The notes under the pieces: model-generated
What the model saw: the letters and a program-made list of their open reading frames with translations, nothing else
What the model was told of the DNA's origin: nothing
Database searches by the model: none
Position numbers and translations under genes: made by a program
Origin: Lachnospiraceae bacterium
GTDB taxonomy: Bacteria; Bacillota; Clostridia; Lachnospirales; Lachnospiraceae
Length of the DNA stretch: 64,000 nucleotides
Assembly (NCBI GenBank): GCA_009774395.1
Contig: VSNQ01000002.1
Span: 1 to 64,000, forward strand
Reading direction: 5' to 3'
Part shown: positions 25,231 to 34,088 of the stretch, in pieces
Layout: the number at the start of each line of letters is the position of its first letter
How positions within the stretch are numbered: position 1 is the first letter of the stretch

Positions 25231-26790
25231 ATGGATTTTGCAGATTCCAATAATAATTTTGCCAAAGAAGCCTCCTGCATTCTTCAGGTAACACAGCGAG
25301 AACCGCGACTTACGGGAGAGGGAGTCATTGTGGCGATACTAGACAGCGGCATTGATTTTTTCCTACCAGAATTTCAAGATGCAGAGGGAAAGACTAGGGT
25401 ATTAGCGATATGGGATCAGACTGCTGTGGCTGAAGAACAACAGGGGTTCTTACCACCGCCTGGTTATCAAGAGGGCGTATTATATACTAGGGAACAGATT
25501 AATGAGGCACTTTCTTTGGGGCGTGAAAACGGTCAAAAGCTGGTGCCTGTTTTGGACTTATCAGGGCATGGTACGGCTGTTGCAGGCGTGGCAGCAGGAA
25601 GTCTTATCGGAGTCGCGCCAAAAGCGGATATACTTGTGATTAAATTGGGCACGCCGCAGCCGGATTCATTTCCAAGAACAACACAATTAATTCGCGGCAT
25701 TGACTATGCAGTAAAGCTGGGGATTGAACTAAATAAGCCAGTAGTATTAAATCTAAGTTTTGGCAATACCTATGGGGATCATCACGGCAATTCGCTTTTG
25801 GAGCGTTTTATTGACAATGCATCAGAAATCGGCAAAAGCGCAATTATTATAGGAAGCGGTAATGAGGGTGCGTCAAGAGGCCATACGGCAGGCATAGCAA
25901 AAGAACTGCAGAGGATTGAACTTACAATTGCAGACTATGAAACAGGATTAAGCATTCAGCTTTGGAAACATTATCAGGATATCTATAATATGACAATTGT
26001 GTCACCCAGCGGTGAGCGCGTAACATTGGAACTGGCAAATTTACGGCAGGCGGATACTGTGCGCAGAAGGCTGGAACAGACACAGCTTTTATGCTTTTTG
26101 GGTGAACCGTTGCCATATAGTACTAGTCAGGAAATTTTTATTGATATGATGCCAATGGAACGAGGCATGCCAATAGAACGAGGCATGCCGATAGAACGAG
26201 GCATATCTGTCGGCTCTTATATTAACAGCGGTGTATGGCGTTTTGAGTTGGAACCGGTAAGTGTTGTTACAGGGGAGTATCGGTTTTATCTGCCAAGCTA
26301 TGCAGTGCGCAATGCCGGAACAGGATTCCTTCTTCCGACACCGGAGATGACAATTACGATTCCTTCGACATCACGGCGTGCGATTACTGTGGGAGCATAT
26401 GATCCAATTTATAGAAGGTATGCGGATTTTTCGGGGAGAGGGTTTGTGTATCGTTATGAGGAGGGACGCTTAAACAGACCAAACGTTCCTTTCGGTGTGG
26501 CAGAGGTAAAGCCAGATTTAACAGCGCCAGGGGTAAATATTTCGGTTCCAGTGCCAAATGGCGGATATGAAAAGGTTTCAGGCACGTCATTTGCAACGCC
26601 GTTTGTTTCGGGTTCGGCAGCATTGCTTATGGAATGGGGGATTGTGAGGGGAAACGATCCATTTTTATTTGGACAGAAGTTAAAAGCGTATTTAATACGG
26701 GGAACGCGTCCGCTTGCCGGCGTACCAGAACGGCCTGATAGTATGACGGGATGGGGGACATTGTGCGTGCAAAACAGCATTCCTTTATAA
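25231..26790 (+). CDS. S8 subtilisin-like protease, Csp-like, without signal peptide
   Basis: 519 residues. The catalytic triad is complete: D38 in ILDSGID, H113 in SGHGTAVAG, S453 in GTSFATPF; the oxyanion Asn is probably in IIGSGNEGASRG near 210. No signal peptide or pro-domain is seen. About 140 residues (220-360) between the oxyanion region and the serine form a beta-rich insertion, as in the jellyroll of clostridial germination proteases CspB/CspA. That insertion contains three tandem 18-bp repeats (26149-26202) encoding MPMERG/MPIERG/MPIERG. It may act in spore germination or intracellular processing; the choice is inference. Confidence 0.9.
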   Translation: MDFADSNNNFAKEASCILQVTQREPRLTGEGVIVAILDSGIDFFLPEFQDAEGKTRVLAIWDQTAVAEEQQGFLPPPGYQEGVLYTREQINEALSLGRENGQKLVPVLDLSGHGTAVAGVAAGSLIGVAPKADILVIKLGTPQPDSFPRTTQLIRGIDYAVKLGIELNKPVVLNLSFGNTYGDHHGNSLLERFIDNASEIGKSAIIIGSGNEGASRGHTAGIAKELQRIELTIADYETGLSIQLWKHYQDIYNMTIVSPSGERVTLELANLRQADTVRRRLEQTQLLCFLGEPLPYSTSQEIFIDMMPMERGMPIERGMPIERGISVGSYINSGVWRFELEPVSVVTGEYRFYLPSYAVRNAGTGFLLPTPEMTITIPSTSRRAITVGAYDPIYRRYADFSGRGFVYRYEEGRLNRPNVPFGVAEVKPDLTAPGVNISVPVPNGGYEKVSGTSFATPFVSGSAALLMEWGIVRGNDPFLFGQKLKAYLIRGTRPLAGVPERPDSMTGWGTLCVQNSIPL

Positions 26791-26860
26791 ATAATTTTAA
26801 ACTTGTGGTTGAGTAAGGAATTGTAGTGACAATTCAAAAATATCAGACGCATTACAAATA

Positions 26861-26889
26861 TTGACATAAATCTTTCCCCTTGTTACAAT
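26861..26889 (+). promoter_or_regulatory. Promoter of the 1049-residue hybrid kinase gene
   Basis: TTGACA (26861-26866), 17-base spacer, TACAAT (26884-26889). It lies 235 bases before the ATG, so the structured element at 26907-27044 falls entirely within the leader. Confidence 0.75.
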
Positions 26890-26906
26890 AAATACAGAAT
26901 AAATTG

Positions 26907-27044
26907 GTTACAGTTCAGCCTAGGACTTTGCACTATGCTGCAAAGTCCGTAAGAACACATAGTGGTTGAGATACATCAAGCCATCACGAAGCGATTTTGC
27001 ATGGCTTGATGCCCGTAACAGGAAGCCATAGGCTGAATTGTTAC
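26907..27044 (+). repeat. Structured foldback element in the hybrid-kinase leader
   Basis: Outer arms GTTACAGTTCAGCCTA and the inverse TAGGCTGAATTGTTAC close the element. Inside are two hairpins: GGACTTTGC (26923-26931) with GCAAAGTCC (26940-26948), and CATCAAGCCAT (26974-26984) with ATGGCTTGATG (27001-27011). The whole folds as a three-way junction. A fragment like the second hairpin (CACGAAGYGATTTTG) recurs near 10415, so it is probably a mobile repeat rather than a riboswitch, but as it sits between promoter and ribosome site it must be transcribed with the kinase. Confidence 0.7.
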
Positions 27045-27123
27045 ATAAATTGTTGCAGATTAAGAATAGGATTGGACATGATTACAACAAAAGAACTATG
27101 CAAAACGAGGAGGAATTATAATT

Positions 27124-30100
27124 ATGTATCACTGCCAGCTTCATTATTATTTGATTGGCCGCGGCTGCAGGGCATTTGAATTGATTCAGGAATTGCCGCC
27201 GATGGAGCATTTTTCGCACGTATTTTCGCAAAGCGGTGCACCGAAGAAAGAATTAACCGCAAGGGCAGATATTATTTTGGTAAATTTAGAGGAATTGGAG
27301 CCGATTCCGGTGCTTGAGGAGGTGGCTGCGGGCAGGAAAGAGGAAACAGAAATTATTTTGTTAGCCGATAATGAACATATGGTTTTTGAACTTCTGCCTG
27401 AGAAGCTGCTTGCGCAGATAAAGGATATCTGGACAAATGCAATGTCCGATAAAGAAATACATTTTCGTTTATTGAAATGGCAGCAGGCATTGAAAACGGA
27501 GAAAGATAATTGGCAGACAAATCATTATTTGGAAGCGGCGATTAACAGCACGCCAAATCTTGTATGGTATAAAAATAAAGAGGGAATTCATGAGAAAGTA
27601 AATAATAGCTTCTGCAAAACGGTTAATAAAACAAAGATACAGGTGGAAGGGCGCGGTCATGCGTATATCTGGGATGTAGAGCAGGATGATCCAGCTTGCA
27701 TTGAATCGGAAAATGAGGTTATGACCAAGAAGAAAACCTGTATCGCAGAGGAAATAATACAGACAGGCGGCGGTAAGAGAATACTGACTACTTATAAATC
27801 GCCGCTTTATAATATTGATGGAAGCGTAATGGGAACGGTCGGCATTGCGGTTGATGTTACGCAGGAGCGTGCATATGAGCAGGAACTTATCAAAAAAAAT
27901 CATATATTGGAAACCATTTTTACTTCTTTGGACTGTGGTGTTATCTGCCATTCATTAGATGGAAGGCAGATTATTAGTATCAATCGTGCCGCATTGAAAA
28001 TACTGGGATATGAGTCGGAAGAAGAATTAAAGGAAAAAGGATTTGAGATGATTTCTCCGTCGGTAGTTGAGGAGGATCGGGAAAGGCTTTGTGCTTTGAT
28101 TGGAAAGCTGACAAAAGAGGGCGACAGCATTAGTGTGGAGTATCGTGTTCGGCATAAGGATGGGGAAATTCTTCATGTCATGGGAAATGTTAAGCTTTTG
28201 AAGGAAAATGGAGAATTGTTATACCAGCGTTTCCTGTTGGACTGCACAGCGCAGAAAATACGAGAAAAAAATAGAGAACAGCACCATACGGAATTAGTGC
28301 AGGCATTGAGTATTGATTACAGTTTGGTTTGTTTTTATGATCTTGAAACAGGCAAGGGGTTTCCACTGCGAAAAGAGGAAAATACCAAACAAAAATTCGG
28401 GGATGCTTTTCATGAAGAAATGTCTTATCAAAAAAGCATGGAACAGTATATTGCGCATTATGTATATGAAGAAGACAAAGAGGTATTATCGCAGGCGGTG
28501 ATGCCGGATAAACTGATTACAGAACTGTCAGAAAAGAATATCTGTTGTGTAAATTACCGTACTAATGGAAAAAGGACGGAGTATTTTCAATTAAAAATTG
28601 TACGTGCAGGAACCTGGAACAAAAGCCGAGGCATAGTTCTGGGATTTCATAGCGTGGATGAGGAAATACGCGGCGAGATGGAGAAAAAGAGCTTGCTGGA
28701 GGACGCATTGGCACAGGCGAACCGCGCAAGCAAAGCAAAGAGTGTGTTCCTTTCCAATATGTCACATGATATCCGCACGCCGATGAATGCGATTGTCGGA
28801 TTTACAACACTTGCGATTACGCATATTGATTATAAGGAACAGGTGGAGGAATACTTAAAGAAGATAAAGACCTCAGGAGAACATTTGCTTAGTTTAATAA
28901 ATGATGTTTTGGATATGAGCCGTATTGAAAGCGGCAAGATGCATTTGGAGGAGAAGCCGTGCAGTCTGCCGGAAGTGCTGCATGGGCTTTGCAATATCCT
29001 TCAGGCGGATGTGCGTGCCAAACAGTTAGAACTGCATATGGATACAGTAGATGTTCTTAATGAGGAGATATACTGTGATAAACTGCGGCTGAATCAAGTG
29101 TTATTAAATTTAATTGGAAATTCTGTAAAGTACACTGCCTCTGGAGGCGTGATAAGTATGCGGGTCATTGAAAAGATGGGTGCTCCGGAAGGGTATGCAA
29201 ACTATGAATTTCATATTAAGGACAACGGAATCGGCATGAGTGAGGAGTTTGTTAAGCATATTTTTGAACCGTTTGAACGTGAAGAAAATACAACAATGAG
29301 CGGTATTCAGGGCACGGGGCTTGGCATGGCAATCACGAAAAATATCGTCGATATGATGAATGGTTATATTGAGGTAAAAAGCGAACAGGGGGTTGGAACA
29401 GAATTTATTGTGAAATTTACATTCCGCCTGTATTCGGGAATGCGCGAACCGCTGGTAATACCTGAATTAAAGAATTGCAGAGCGCTTGTGGTGGATGATG
29501 ACTTTAACACCTGTGACAGCGTGTCTTATATGCTGCAGCAGATTGGAATGCGTGTAGAGTGGACGTTATCTGGCAAGGAAGCAGTGCTGCGTACACGTCA
29601 GGCAGTGATGCGCAATGATAATTTCAGCGTATATATGATTGACTGGTTGCTGCCTGATATGAATGGTGTTGAGGTAACGCGCAGGATTCGTCAGGAAGTT
29701 GGGGAAAATGTTCCGATTATCGTATTGACTGCTTATGACTGGTCAAATATTGAGGAGGAAGCAAAGGCGGCAGGCGTAACCACATTTTGCAGTAAACCAC
29801 TGTTTTTATCAGGGCTGCGTAAATGTTTAAATTCTGTGATGGCTGCGGAAAATAAGGGGGAACTGGCTGCCAGCAAAGAGTCTGTCTGCATTAAAACAGG
29901 GCGGATTCTACTGGCGGAGGACAACGAACTGAATCAAGAAATTGCAATGGCAATTTTGGAGGATTCAGGATTTACTGTAGAAGTGGCAGGCAACGGAAAA
30001 ATCGCAGTGGAAAAGCTGGAAGCATCTGAGGTGGGATATTATCAATTGGTACTAATGGATGTGCAGATGCCGGTGATGAATGGTTATGAAGCAACAAAGG

Positions 30101-30273
30101 CAATCCGCAGTCTAAAGAATCAAGATTTAGCAACAATCCCTATTATTGCAATGACAGCCAATGCATTTGAGGAAGATAAACAGGAGGCTATACGGTGCGG
30201 AATGAATGGGCATATTGCGAAGCCGATTGATGTGGATGTGCTATTTGAAACATTGCGAAAAATGTTATCGTAA
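27124..30273 (+). CDS. PAS-domain hybrid sensor histidine kinase with two receivers
   Basis: 1049 residues, no membrane helix, so a cytoplasmic sensor. Domains in order: a receiver-like N-terminal part (about 1-115) lacking clear phosphorylation motifs; PAS (about 135-245, with a VGIAVDVTQERAYEQ end); second PAS (about 250-375); a further sensor stretch (about 385-500); HisKA with FLSNMSHDIRTPMNA (H548); HATPase with DNGIGM and GTGLGMAI; receiver 1 (VVDDDFN, MIDW with D840); receiver 2 (LAEDNELN, LMDVQMPVMNG with D979). The kinase core is closely similar to that of the gene at 17470. Ribosome site GAGGAGG before ATG. It lacks an output domain and an adjacent response regulator. Confidence 0.95.
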   Translation: MYHCQLHYYLIGRGCRAFELIQELPPMEHFSHVFSQSGAPKKELTARADIILVNLEELEPIPVLEEVAAGRKEETEIILLADNEHMVFELLPEKLLAQIKDIWTNAMSDKEIHFRLLKWQQALKTEKDNWQTNHYLEAAINSTPNLVWYKNKEGIHEKVNNSFCKTVNKTKIQVEGRGHAYIWDVEQDDPACIESENEVMTKKKTCIAEEIIQTGGGKRILTTYKSPLYNIDGSVMGTVGIAVDVTQERAYEQELIKKNHILETIFTSLDCGVICHSLDGRQIISINRAALKILGYESEEELKEKGFEMISPSVVEEDRERLCALIGKLTKEGDSISVEYRVRHKDGEILHVMGNVKLLKENGELLYQRFLLDCTAQKIREKNREQHHTELVQALSIDYSLVCFYDLETGKGFPLRKEENTKQKFGDAFHEEMSYQKSMEQYIAHYVYEEDKEVLSQAVMPDKLITELSEKNICCVNYRTNGKRTEYFQLKIVRAGTWNKSRGIVLGFHSVDEEIRGEMEKKSLLEDALAQANRASKAKSVFLSNMSHDIRTPMNAIVGFTTLAITHIDYKEQVEEYLKKIKTSGEHLLSLINDVLDMSRIESGKMHLEEKPCSLPEVLHGLCNILQADVRAKQLELHMDTVDVLNEEIYCDKLRLNQVLLNLIGNSVKYTASGGVISMRVIEKMGAPEGYANYEFHIKDNGIGMSEEFVKHIFEPFEREENTTMSGIQGTGLGMAITKNIVDMMNGYIEVKSEQGVGTEFIVKFTFRLYSGMREPLVIPELKNCRALVVDDDFNTCDSVSYMLQQIGMRVEWTLSGKEAVLRTRQAVMRNDNFSVYMIDWLLPDMNGVEVTRRIRQEVGENVPIIVLTAYDWSNIEEEAKAAGVTTFCSKPLFLSGLRKCLNSVMAAENKGELAASKESVCIKTGRILLAEDNELNQEIAMAILEDSGFTVEVAGNGKIAVEKLEASEVGYYQLVLMDVQMPVMNGYEATKAIRSLKNQDLATIPIIAMTANAFEEDKQEAIRCGMNGHIAKPIDVDVLFETLRKMLS

Positions 30274-30303
30274 ATGTGATATATTTTTGAGTAAGCGAAG
30301 AAA

Positions 30304-30400
30304 GGGATTGTCGCGTTAAGGCAAACATATATAAGATAGTCAAACACGGTTCTGAAATTTATACGATATCTTGTATTATTAAAACCTATTGCGACAGCCC
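30304..30400. repeat. GTCGC-family inverted-repeat element, copy 1
   Basis: 97 bp: GGGATTGTCGCGTTAAGG at the left, CCTATTGCGACAGCCC at the right, interior with AAGATA...TATCTTGTATTAT. Tandem with copy 2. It follows the hybrid kinase stop by 31 bases. Confidence 0.75.
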
Positions 30401-30415
30401 TGATGGATTGGTATA

Positions 30416-30511
30416 GGGTTGTCACATTAAGGCAAATGAACACAAGATAGTCTAACACCGTGTTAAGATTTATACGATATCTTGTATTATCAAAGCTTAT
30501 TGCGACAGCCC
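30416..30511. repeat. GTCGC-family inverted-repeat element, copy 2
   Basis: 96 bp: GGGTTGTCACATTAAGG ... CTTATTGCGACAGCCC, same orientation as copy 1 and about 80 percent identical by eye. Its right end lies 13 bases before the kptA start, next to the ribosome site. Confidence 0.75.
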
Positions 30512-30524
30512 CAGAGGGATAAAA

Positions 30525-31085
30525 ATGAATTATAGAGATGCATTGAGTAAAGAATTATCTTATGCCCTTCGCCATGCTCCATGGGAGTATGAATTAGAAA
30601 TGGATGCAGAGGGCAGAGTTCCGATCGACCAGCTTTTAAATGCGCTTCATAGGGAAGAACACTGGAAAGATGTGCAGGAAGCGGATATTCAAGAGGTGAT
30701 TGCTAAGTCCGAGAAGAAGCGTTTTGAACTTAAGGATGGAATGATTCGTGCTTTTTATGGGCATTCCATACCCATGAAGATTGTGAAAGAGGAAAAAATA
30801 CCGCCAAAAGTGTTATATCATGGCACGGCAAGGCGTTTTTTGGATTCCATTAAAGCAAAAGGTCTGCTGCCGCAGAGTAGACAGTATGTTCATTTGTCAC
30901 AGGATATGGAAACTGCAAAAAGCGTAGGCAGACGGCATGACGGCACTCCCTGCATACTGGTAATCGACGCAAAAAGAGCATGGGACGAGGGGGTAAAGTT
31001 TTATTTGGGAAATGAGAAAGTATGGCTTGCGGATTGGGTGGATGCAAAGTATATTGTGGATTATTATATTTCAAAGACTTCCTAA
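30525..31085 (+). CDS. kptA: RNA 2'-phosphotransferase, Tpt1/KptA family
   Basis: 186 residues, full length. The family removes an internal RNA 2'-phosphate using NAD+. Visible: LSKELSYALRHAPWEYEL at the N-terminus (RNA-binding lobe, conserved R-H), VPIDQLLNAL, KKRFELKDGMIRAFYGHS near 65-85, YHGT near 105, VHLSQDMETAKSVGRRHDG near 130 (NAD+ lobe) and YFLGN/VWLADWV near the end. In fungi it finishes tRNA splicing; in bacteria, which lack that pathway, its natural substrate is unclear. Monocistronic and flanked on both sides by repeat elements. Confidence 0.93.
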   Translation: MNYRDALSKELSYALRHAPWEYELEMDAEGRVPIDQLLNALHREEHWKDVQEADIQEVIAKSEKKRFELKDGMIRAFYGHSIPMKIVKEEKIPPKVLYHGTARRFLDSIKAKGLLPQSRQYVHLSQDMETAKSVGRRHDGTPCILVIDAKRAWDEGVKFYLGNEKVWLADWVDAKYIVDYYISKTS

Positions 31086-31152
31086 ATATTTTTACTAGAC
31101 TTTAACTCGCGGATAGAGTAAAATAGAACAATACCAATTAATTTGTGAATAA

Positions 31153-31378
31153 GGAACTGTTCAGAAATTAATTGTGACAAGTAATTGACATAAGTAATTT
31201 ATGCACACGGGCACTCAAAGGAAGAGGGACTGTCGCATTAAGTTTTGATTATACAAGATATGGTATAAAATGTGGTACAGCATTATAATATCTTGTATAT
31301 GTTTCCCTTAATGCGACAGTCTCGTGCCCGGCACGCGAGTAGGAGAGAAGGTCATTCCCCTGCTCGATTAACAGTTTC
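31153..31378. repeat. MITE-like element, GGAACTGTT family, copy C, with nested repeats
   Basis: 226 bp: left end GGAACTGTTCAGAAATTAATT, right end TTAACAGTTTC, flanked by TAA on both sides (31150-31152 and 31379-31381). Inside it lies an ATGCACA-family unit (from 31201; stem CGGGCAC 31208-31214 with GTGCCCG 31324-31330), and inside the loop of that lies a GTCGC element. This fills the 317-base spacer between kptA and the HD-GYP gene. Confidence 0.75.
31226..31323. repeat. GTCGC-family inverted-repeat element, copy 3 (nested)
   Basis: 98 bp with near-perfect ends GGGACTGTCGCATTAAG and CTTAATGCGACAGTCTC, interior ACAAGATAT...ATATCTTGT. It interrupts the loop of an ATGCACA unit, so it arrived later. 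Confidence 0.8.
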
Positions 31379-31402
31379 TAAGCATTGTGAAAATATTAGG
31401 GA

Positions 31403-32521
31403 GTGATAATACTGGCTAAGAGAAGATATGTAAGAACTCGTTCCTTGCAGCAGGGTATGAAAATCGATCAGGCGATTGTAGACCGTGCAGGCAGGATATT
31501 AATAGCTAGAAATACAGTGATGGATGACTACCATATTATGTCGCTGATAAAAATGGGGATTCCAGGTATTTACATTCGAGAGGGCGAGGATGACGATCTT
31601 ATTACGGGTAATATTGCCGATATGGTTGTGATTGCACCTTCGATACAACAGGAGATTGAGAAAAAAACTGTAAACGACAGGGCAAAAGTGCGCTTATCGG
31701 AAAGTGTGAAAGCACGTGTTGCAGAGGGCATCCAATATCTTTATAATGAAACGGATTCTCCAGGATTTGCGGATACAACACGCAGTATTACAGATGATTT
31801 GATGCGTGCAATTTCGGATAATGACGCAATTGCCGTAGATATTAGTACATTAAAGATTAGCGATGAATATACATTTAAGCATAGTGTTGATGTGGCTACA
31901 ATGTCTATGATTGTAGCAAAAAAGTATGGTTTGGACGATAAAACCGTCTATGAAATTGGAATTTCGGGGCTTTTGCATGATGTTGGCAAGTCGAAGATCC
32001 CCAATGAAGTGCTGAATAAAGCGGGACGGCTGACAGATCAAGAATTTTCACTGATGAAACAGCATTCTTTGCTGGGATATGGCATTTTAAAGGAAAAAGA
32101 AGATTTATCAAATTCCATTAAGCTTGGTGTATTGCAGCATCATGAAAAAATTAATGGAAAAGGCTATCCTATGAGTGTTGCGGGGGATAAAATTAATCTT
32201 TTTGCACGGATAATATCTATTTCAGATATCTATGATGCACTTGTTACGGAGCGGCCTTATAAAAAACCATTTTCACCGCGCAATGCAGTTGAGATGATTA
32301 TGTCAATGACAGAGGAACTTGACATTAATGTGATGAAAAGTTTTTTGGAGAGTGTGATTTTATATCCGGTGGGAACGGATGTGGAACTAAGTACAGGCGA
32401 GCGCGCAAGGGTTGTGGAGAATAATCCACAGTATGTATTAAGACCAAAAGTGATAGGATTAAAAACGGGAAAAACATATGATCTATCAGATATTAACAGC
32501 GCCAGCATTATTATATTATAA
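31403..32521 (+). CDS. HD-GYP domain protein, probable cyclic-di-GMP phosphodiesterase
   Basis: 372 residues if started at GTG 31403. The AGGGAG site touches that codon and fits better with CTG 31412, which would give M-AKRRYVRTRSL, the usual family start; so a CTG start is possible. A small N-terminal DUF3391-like region precedes the HD-GYP domain (about 150-310): HD in LLHDVGKSKIP and the GYP box HHEKINGKGYP, plus ISDIYDALVTERPY near 280. Degrades cyclic di-GMP, favouring motility. The C-terminal ~50 residues form a small beta domain. Cytoplasmic, single gene. Confidence 0.92.
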   Translation: MIILAKRRYVRTRSLQQGMKIDQAIVDRAGRILIARNTVMDDYHIMSLIKMGIPGIYIREGEDDDLITGNIADMVVIAPSIQQEIEKKTVNDRAKVRLSESVKARVAEGIQYLYNETDSPGFADTTRSITDDLMRAISDNDAIAVDISTLKISDEYTFKHSVDVATMSMIVAKKYGLDDKTVYEIGISGLLHDVGKSKIPNEVLNKAGRLTDQEFSLMKQHSLLGYGILKEKEDLSNSIKLGVLQHHEKINGKGYPMSVAGDKINLFARIISISDIYDALVTERPYKKPFSPRNAVEMIMSMTEELDINVMKSFLESVILYPVGTDVELSTGERARVVENNPQYVLRPKVIGLKTGKTYDLSDINSASIIIL

Positions 32522-32527
32522 TGTATG

Positions 32528-32590
32528 GATATACTTACGAGCGATAAACTTTGCCATGAATGCATAGTATTCACGCACTCGTGAGTCTGG
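32528..32590. repeat. Hairpin element of the ACTCACGA family
   Basis: TACTTACGAGCG at the left and ACTCGTGAGTCTGG at the right, between the HD-GYP stop and the SGNH hydrolase start. Confidence 0.4.
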
Positions 32591-32639
32591 TTATTTGGTA
32601 AATCTTAGTGATTGTAAGTATAACAAAAGGGGTTATGAA

Positions 32640-33875
32640 ATGTGGTACTACATATATAAACGTCATGGGATTCATAGGACAAAAGGACAAAAGAAGAAAT
32701 GTATTTATCTATGTGCTGTGTTTTTGATTGTTTGTTTTAGCGTTTTAGGTTTAGGCAGTACAGTAAGGGCAGCGGAGGATTCTTTAGAGTATATGTATAT
32801 CAGAGCCACCGATTTTCCAGAAGGGGACTTGACAAGGCTTGCGAATGTACTGCGGAAAGCGCAGCGGGGAGAGGAGGTTACGATTGGATTTATCGGCGGA
32901 TCTATAACCGAGGGGTACGATGCCAGTTCAAAAGACAACAGTTATGTTTCGCTTGTATATAAATGGTGGTGTGAAGCGTTTCCGTTGACAAAAGTGAATT
33001 TGGTAAATGCTGGTGTGGGCGGAACATCTTCTTATTTGGGGGTACACCGTGTTGGGGAAGATATGTTAAGCCATAATCCAGACTTGGTTTTTATAGAATT
33101 TGCGGTAAATGATACGCATACAGAACTTTGCAGGAACAGTTATGAAAATTTACTGCGCCAGATTTTGGGTGCGGAGATGGAACCAGCAGTAGTATTGCTG
33201 TTTTCTGTGAATGCATATGGGGACAGTGTGCAGCCGGTTGAAGCGGAACTGGGAGAATATTATCGTGTTCCAATGATTAGTTATGGCAATGCGGTTATGC
33301 CGGAAATGGCGGCGGGGAGTTTCGCTTGGTGGCAGATTACTTCTGATGTGGTGCACCCCAACGATATGGGACATGCAATTTATGCCGGATTGATTACGAA
33401 ATATTTAGAGGCCGTTCATGCAAGGCTTGGCAGTATTCCTGAAGTTTCTGACTGGACGATGCCAGAAGCCGTTACGCCGCAGATTTTTACAGGCGCACAT
33501 ATCGAAAATGCAGGTACTTTACTGCCGGCAACAGCCAATGGATTTCAAGTTTATGATTTTAACAGGCATTTTGGAAATAATTGGTATGCAACAGAGGATA
33601 ATGCATATATTCTTTTTTTTGTGCGGGCTTCAGAAATCGGGATAATGTATCAGCGGACAGTTGAGGGGACGTTTGGACAGTATGATGTATATTTGGATGG
33701 ACAGTATGTTAAGACGTTGGATGGAAATTATATAGAAGGGTATGGCACAGAAACAGATGTTGAACAGATTTATTCGTCGCCGGAACATGAAAACAGACTG
33801 CATATTTTAAAAATAGAGAAAAGTCCCTTTTCAATAAACACGGATTTTGTTGTAGTTGGACTGCTGATAACGTAA
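32640..33875 (+). CDS. Secreted SGNH/GDSL hydrolase with C-terminal accessory domain
   Basis: 411 residues from ATG 32640, preceded by AAGGGG at seven bases; an in-frame upstream start at 32595 has no site. Signal peptide at about 15-40 (CIYLCAVFLIVCFSVLGLG, then TVRAAED). The SGNH domain shows GFIGGSITEG (nucleophile Ser), NAGVGGTSS, IEFAVNDTH and DVVHPNDMGH (catalytic Asp/His). The last ~120 residues form a beta-rich module typical of carbohydrate esterases. It probably deacetylates an extracellular polysaccharide. The TAA stop is also the left flank of a MITE-like element. Confidence 0.9.
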   Translation: MWYYIYKRHGIHRTKGQKKKCIYLCAVFLIVCFSVLGLGSTVRAAEDSLEYMYIRATDFPEGDLTRLANVLRKAQRGEEVTIGFIGGSITEGYDASSKDNSYVSLVYKWWCEAFPLTKVNLVNAGVGGTSSYLGVHRVGEDMLSHNPDLVFIEFAVNDTHTELCRNSYENLLRQILGAEMEPAVVLLFSVNAYGDSVQPVEAELGEYYRVPMISYGNAVMPEMAAGSFAWWQITSDVVHPNDMGHAIYAGLITKYLEAVHARLGSIPEVSDWTMPEAVTPQIFTGAHIENAGTLLPATANGFQVYDFNRHFGNNWYATEDNAYILFFVRASEIGIMYQRTVEGTFGQYDVYLDGQYVKTLDGNYIEGYGTETDVEQIYSSPEHENRLHILKIEKSPFSINTDFVVVGLLIT

Positions 33876-34044
33876 GGAACGGTTAATAAATTACGCATGA
33901 CAATTATTTGTCTAAATGCCCATCTGCGGCATCAGAAAATCTTGACATATCTCGCTATGCCTGCGATTTTCTTCTAATTACAAAGTAATTTGCATAGGAA
34001 CATTTATATGGCGTACTTGTTTCAAGTAATTTCTGAACAGTTTC
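33876..34044. repeat. MITE-like element, GGAACTGTT family, copy D
   Basis: 169 bp: GGAACGGTTAATAAATTACG ... AAGTAATTTCTGAACAGTTTC. TAA on both sides (33873-33875, which is the stop codon of the SGNH gene, and 34045-34047). It is the inverse orientation of copy E at 39.1 kb, to which its interior matches (ATCTGCGGCATCAGAAAATC, GACATA, AATTACAAAGTAATTTGCATAGGAAC). Confidence 0.8.
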
Positions 34045-34088
34045 TAAGTATAGGAAACGATAAAAGTATTTGCCGTTTCCTATATTTG

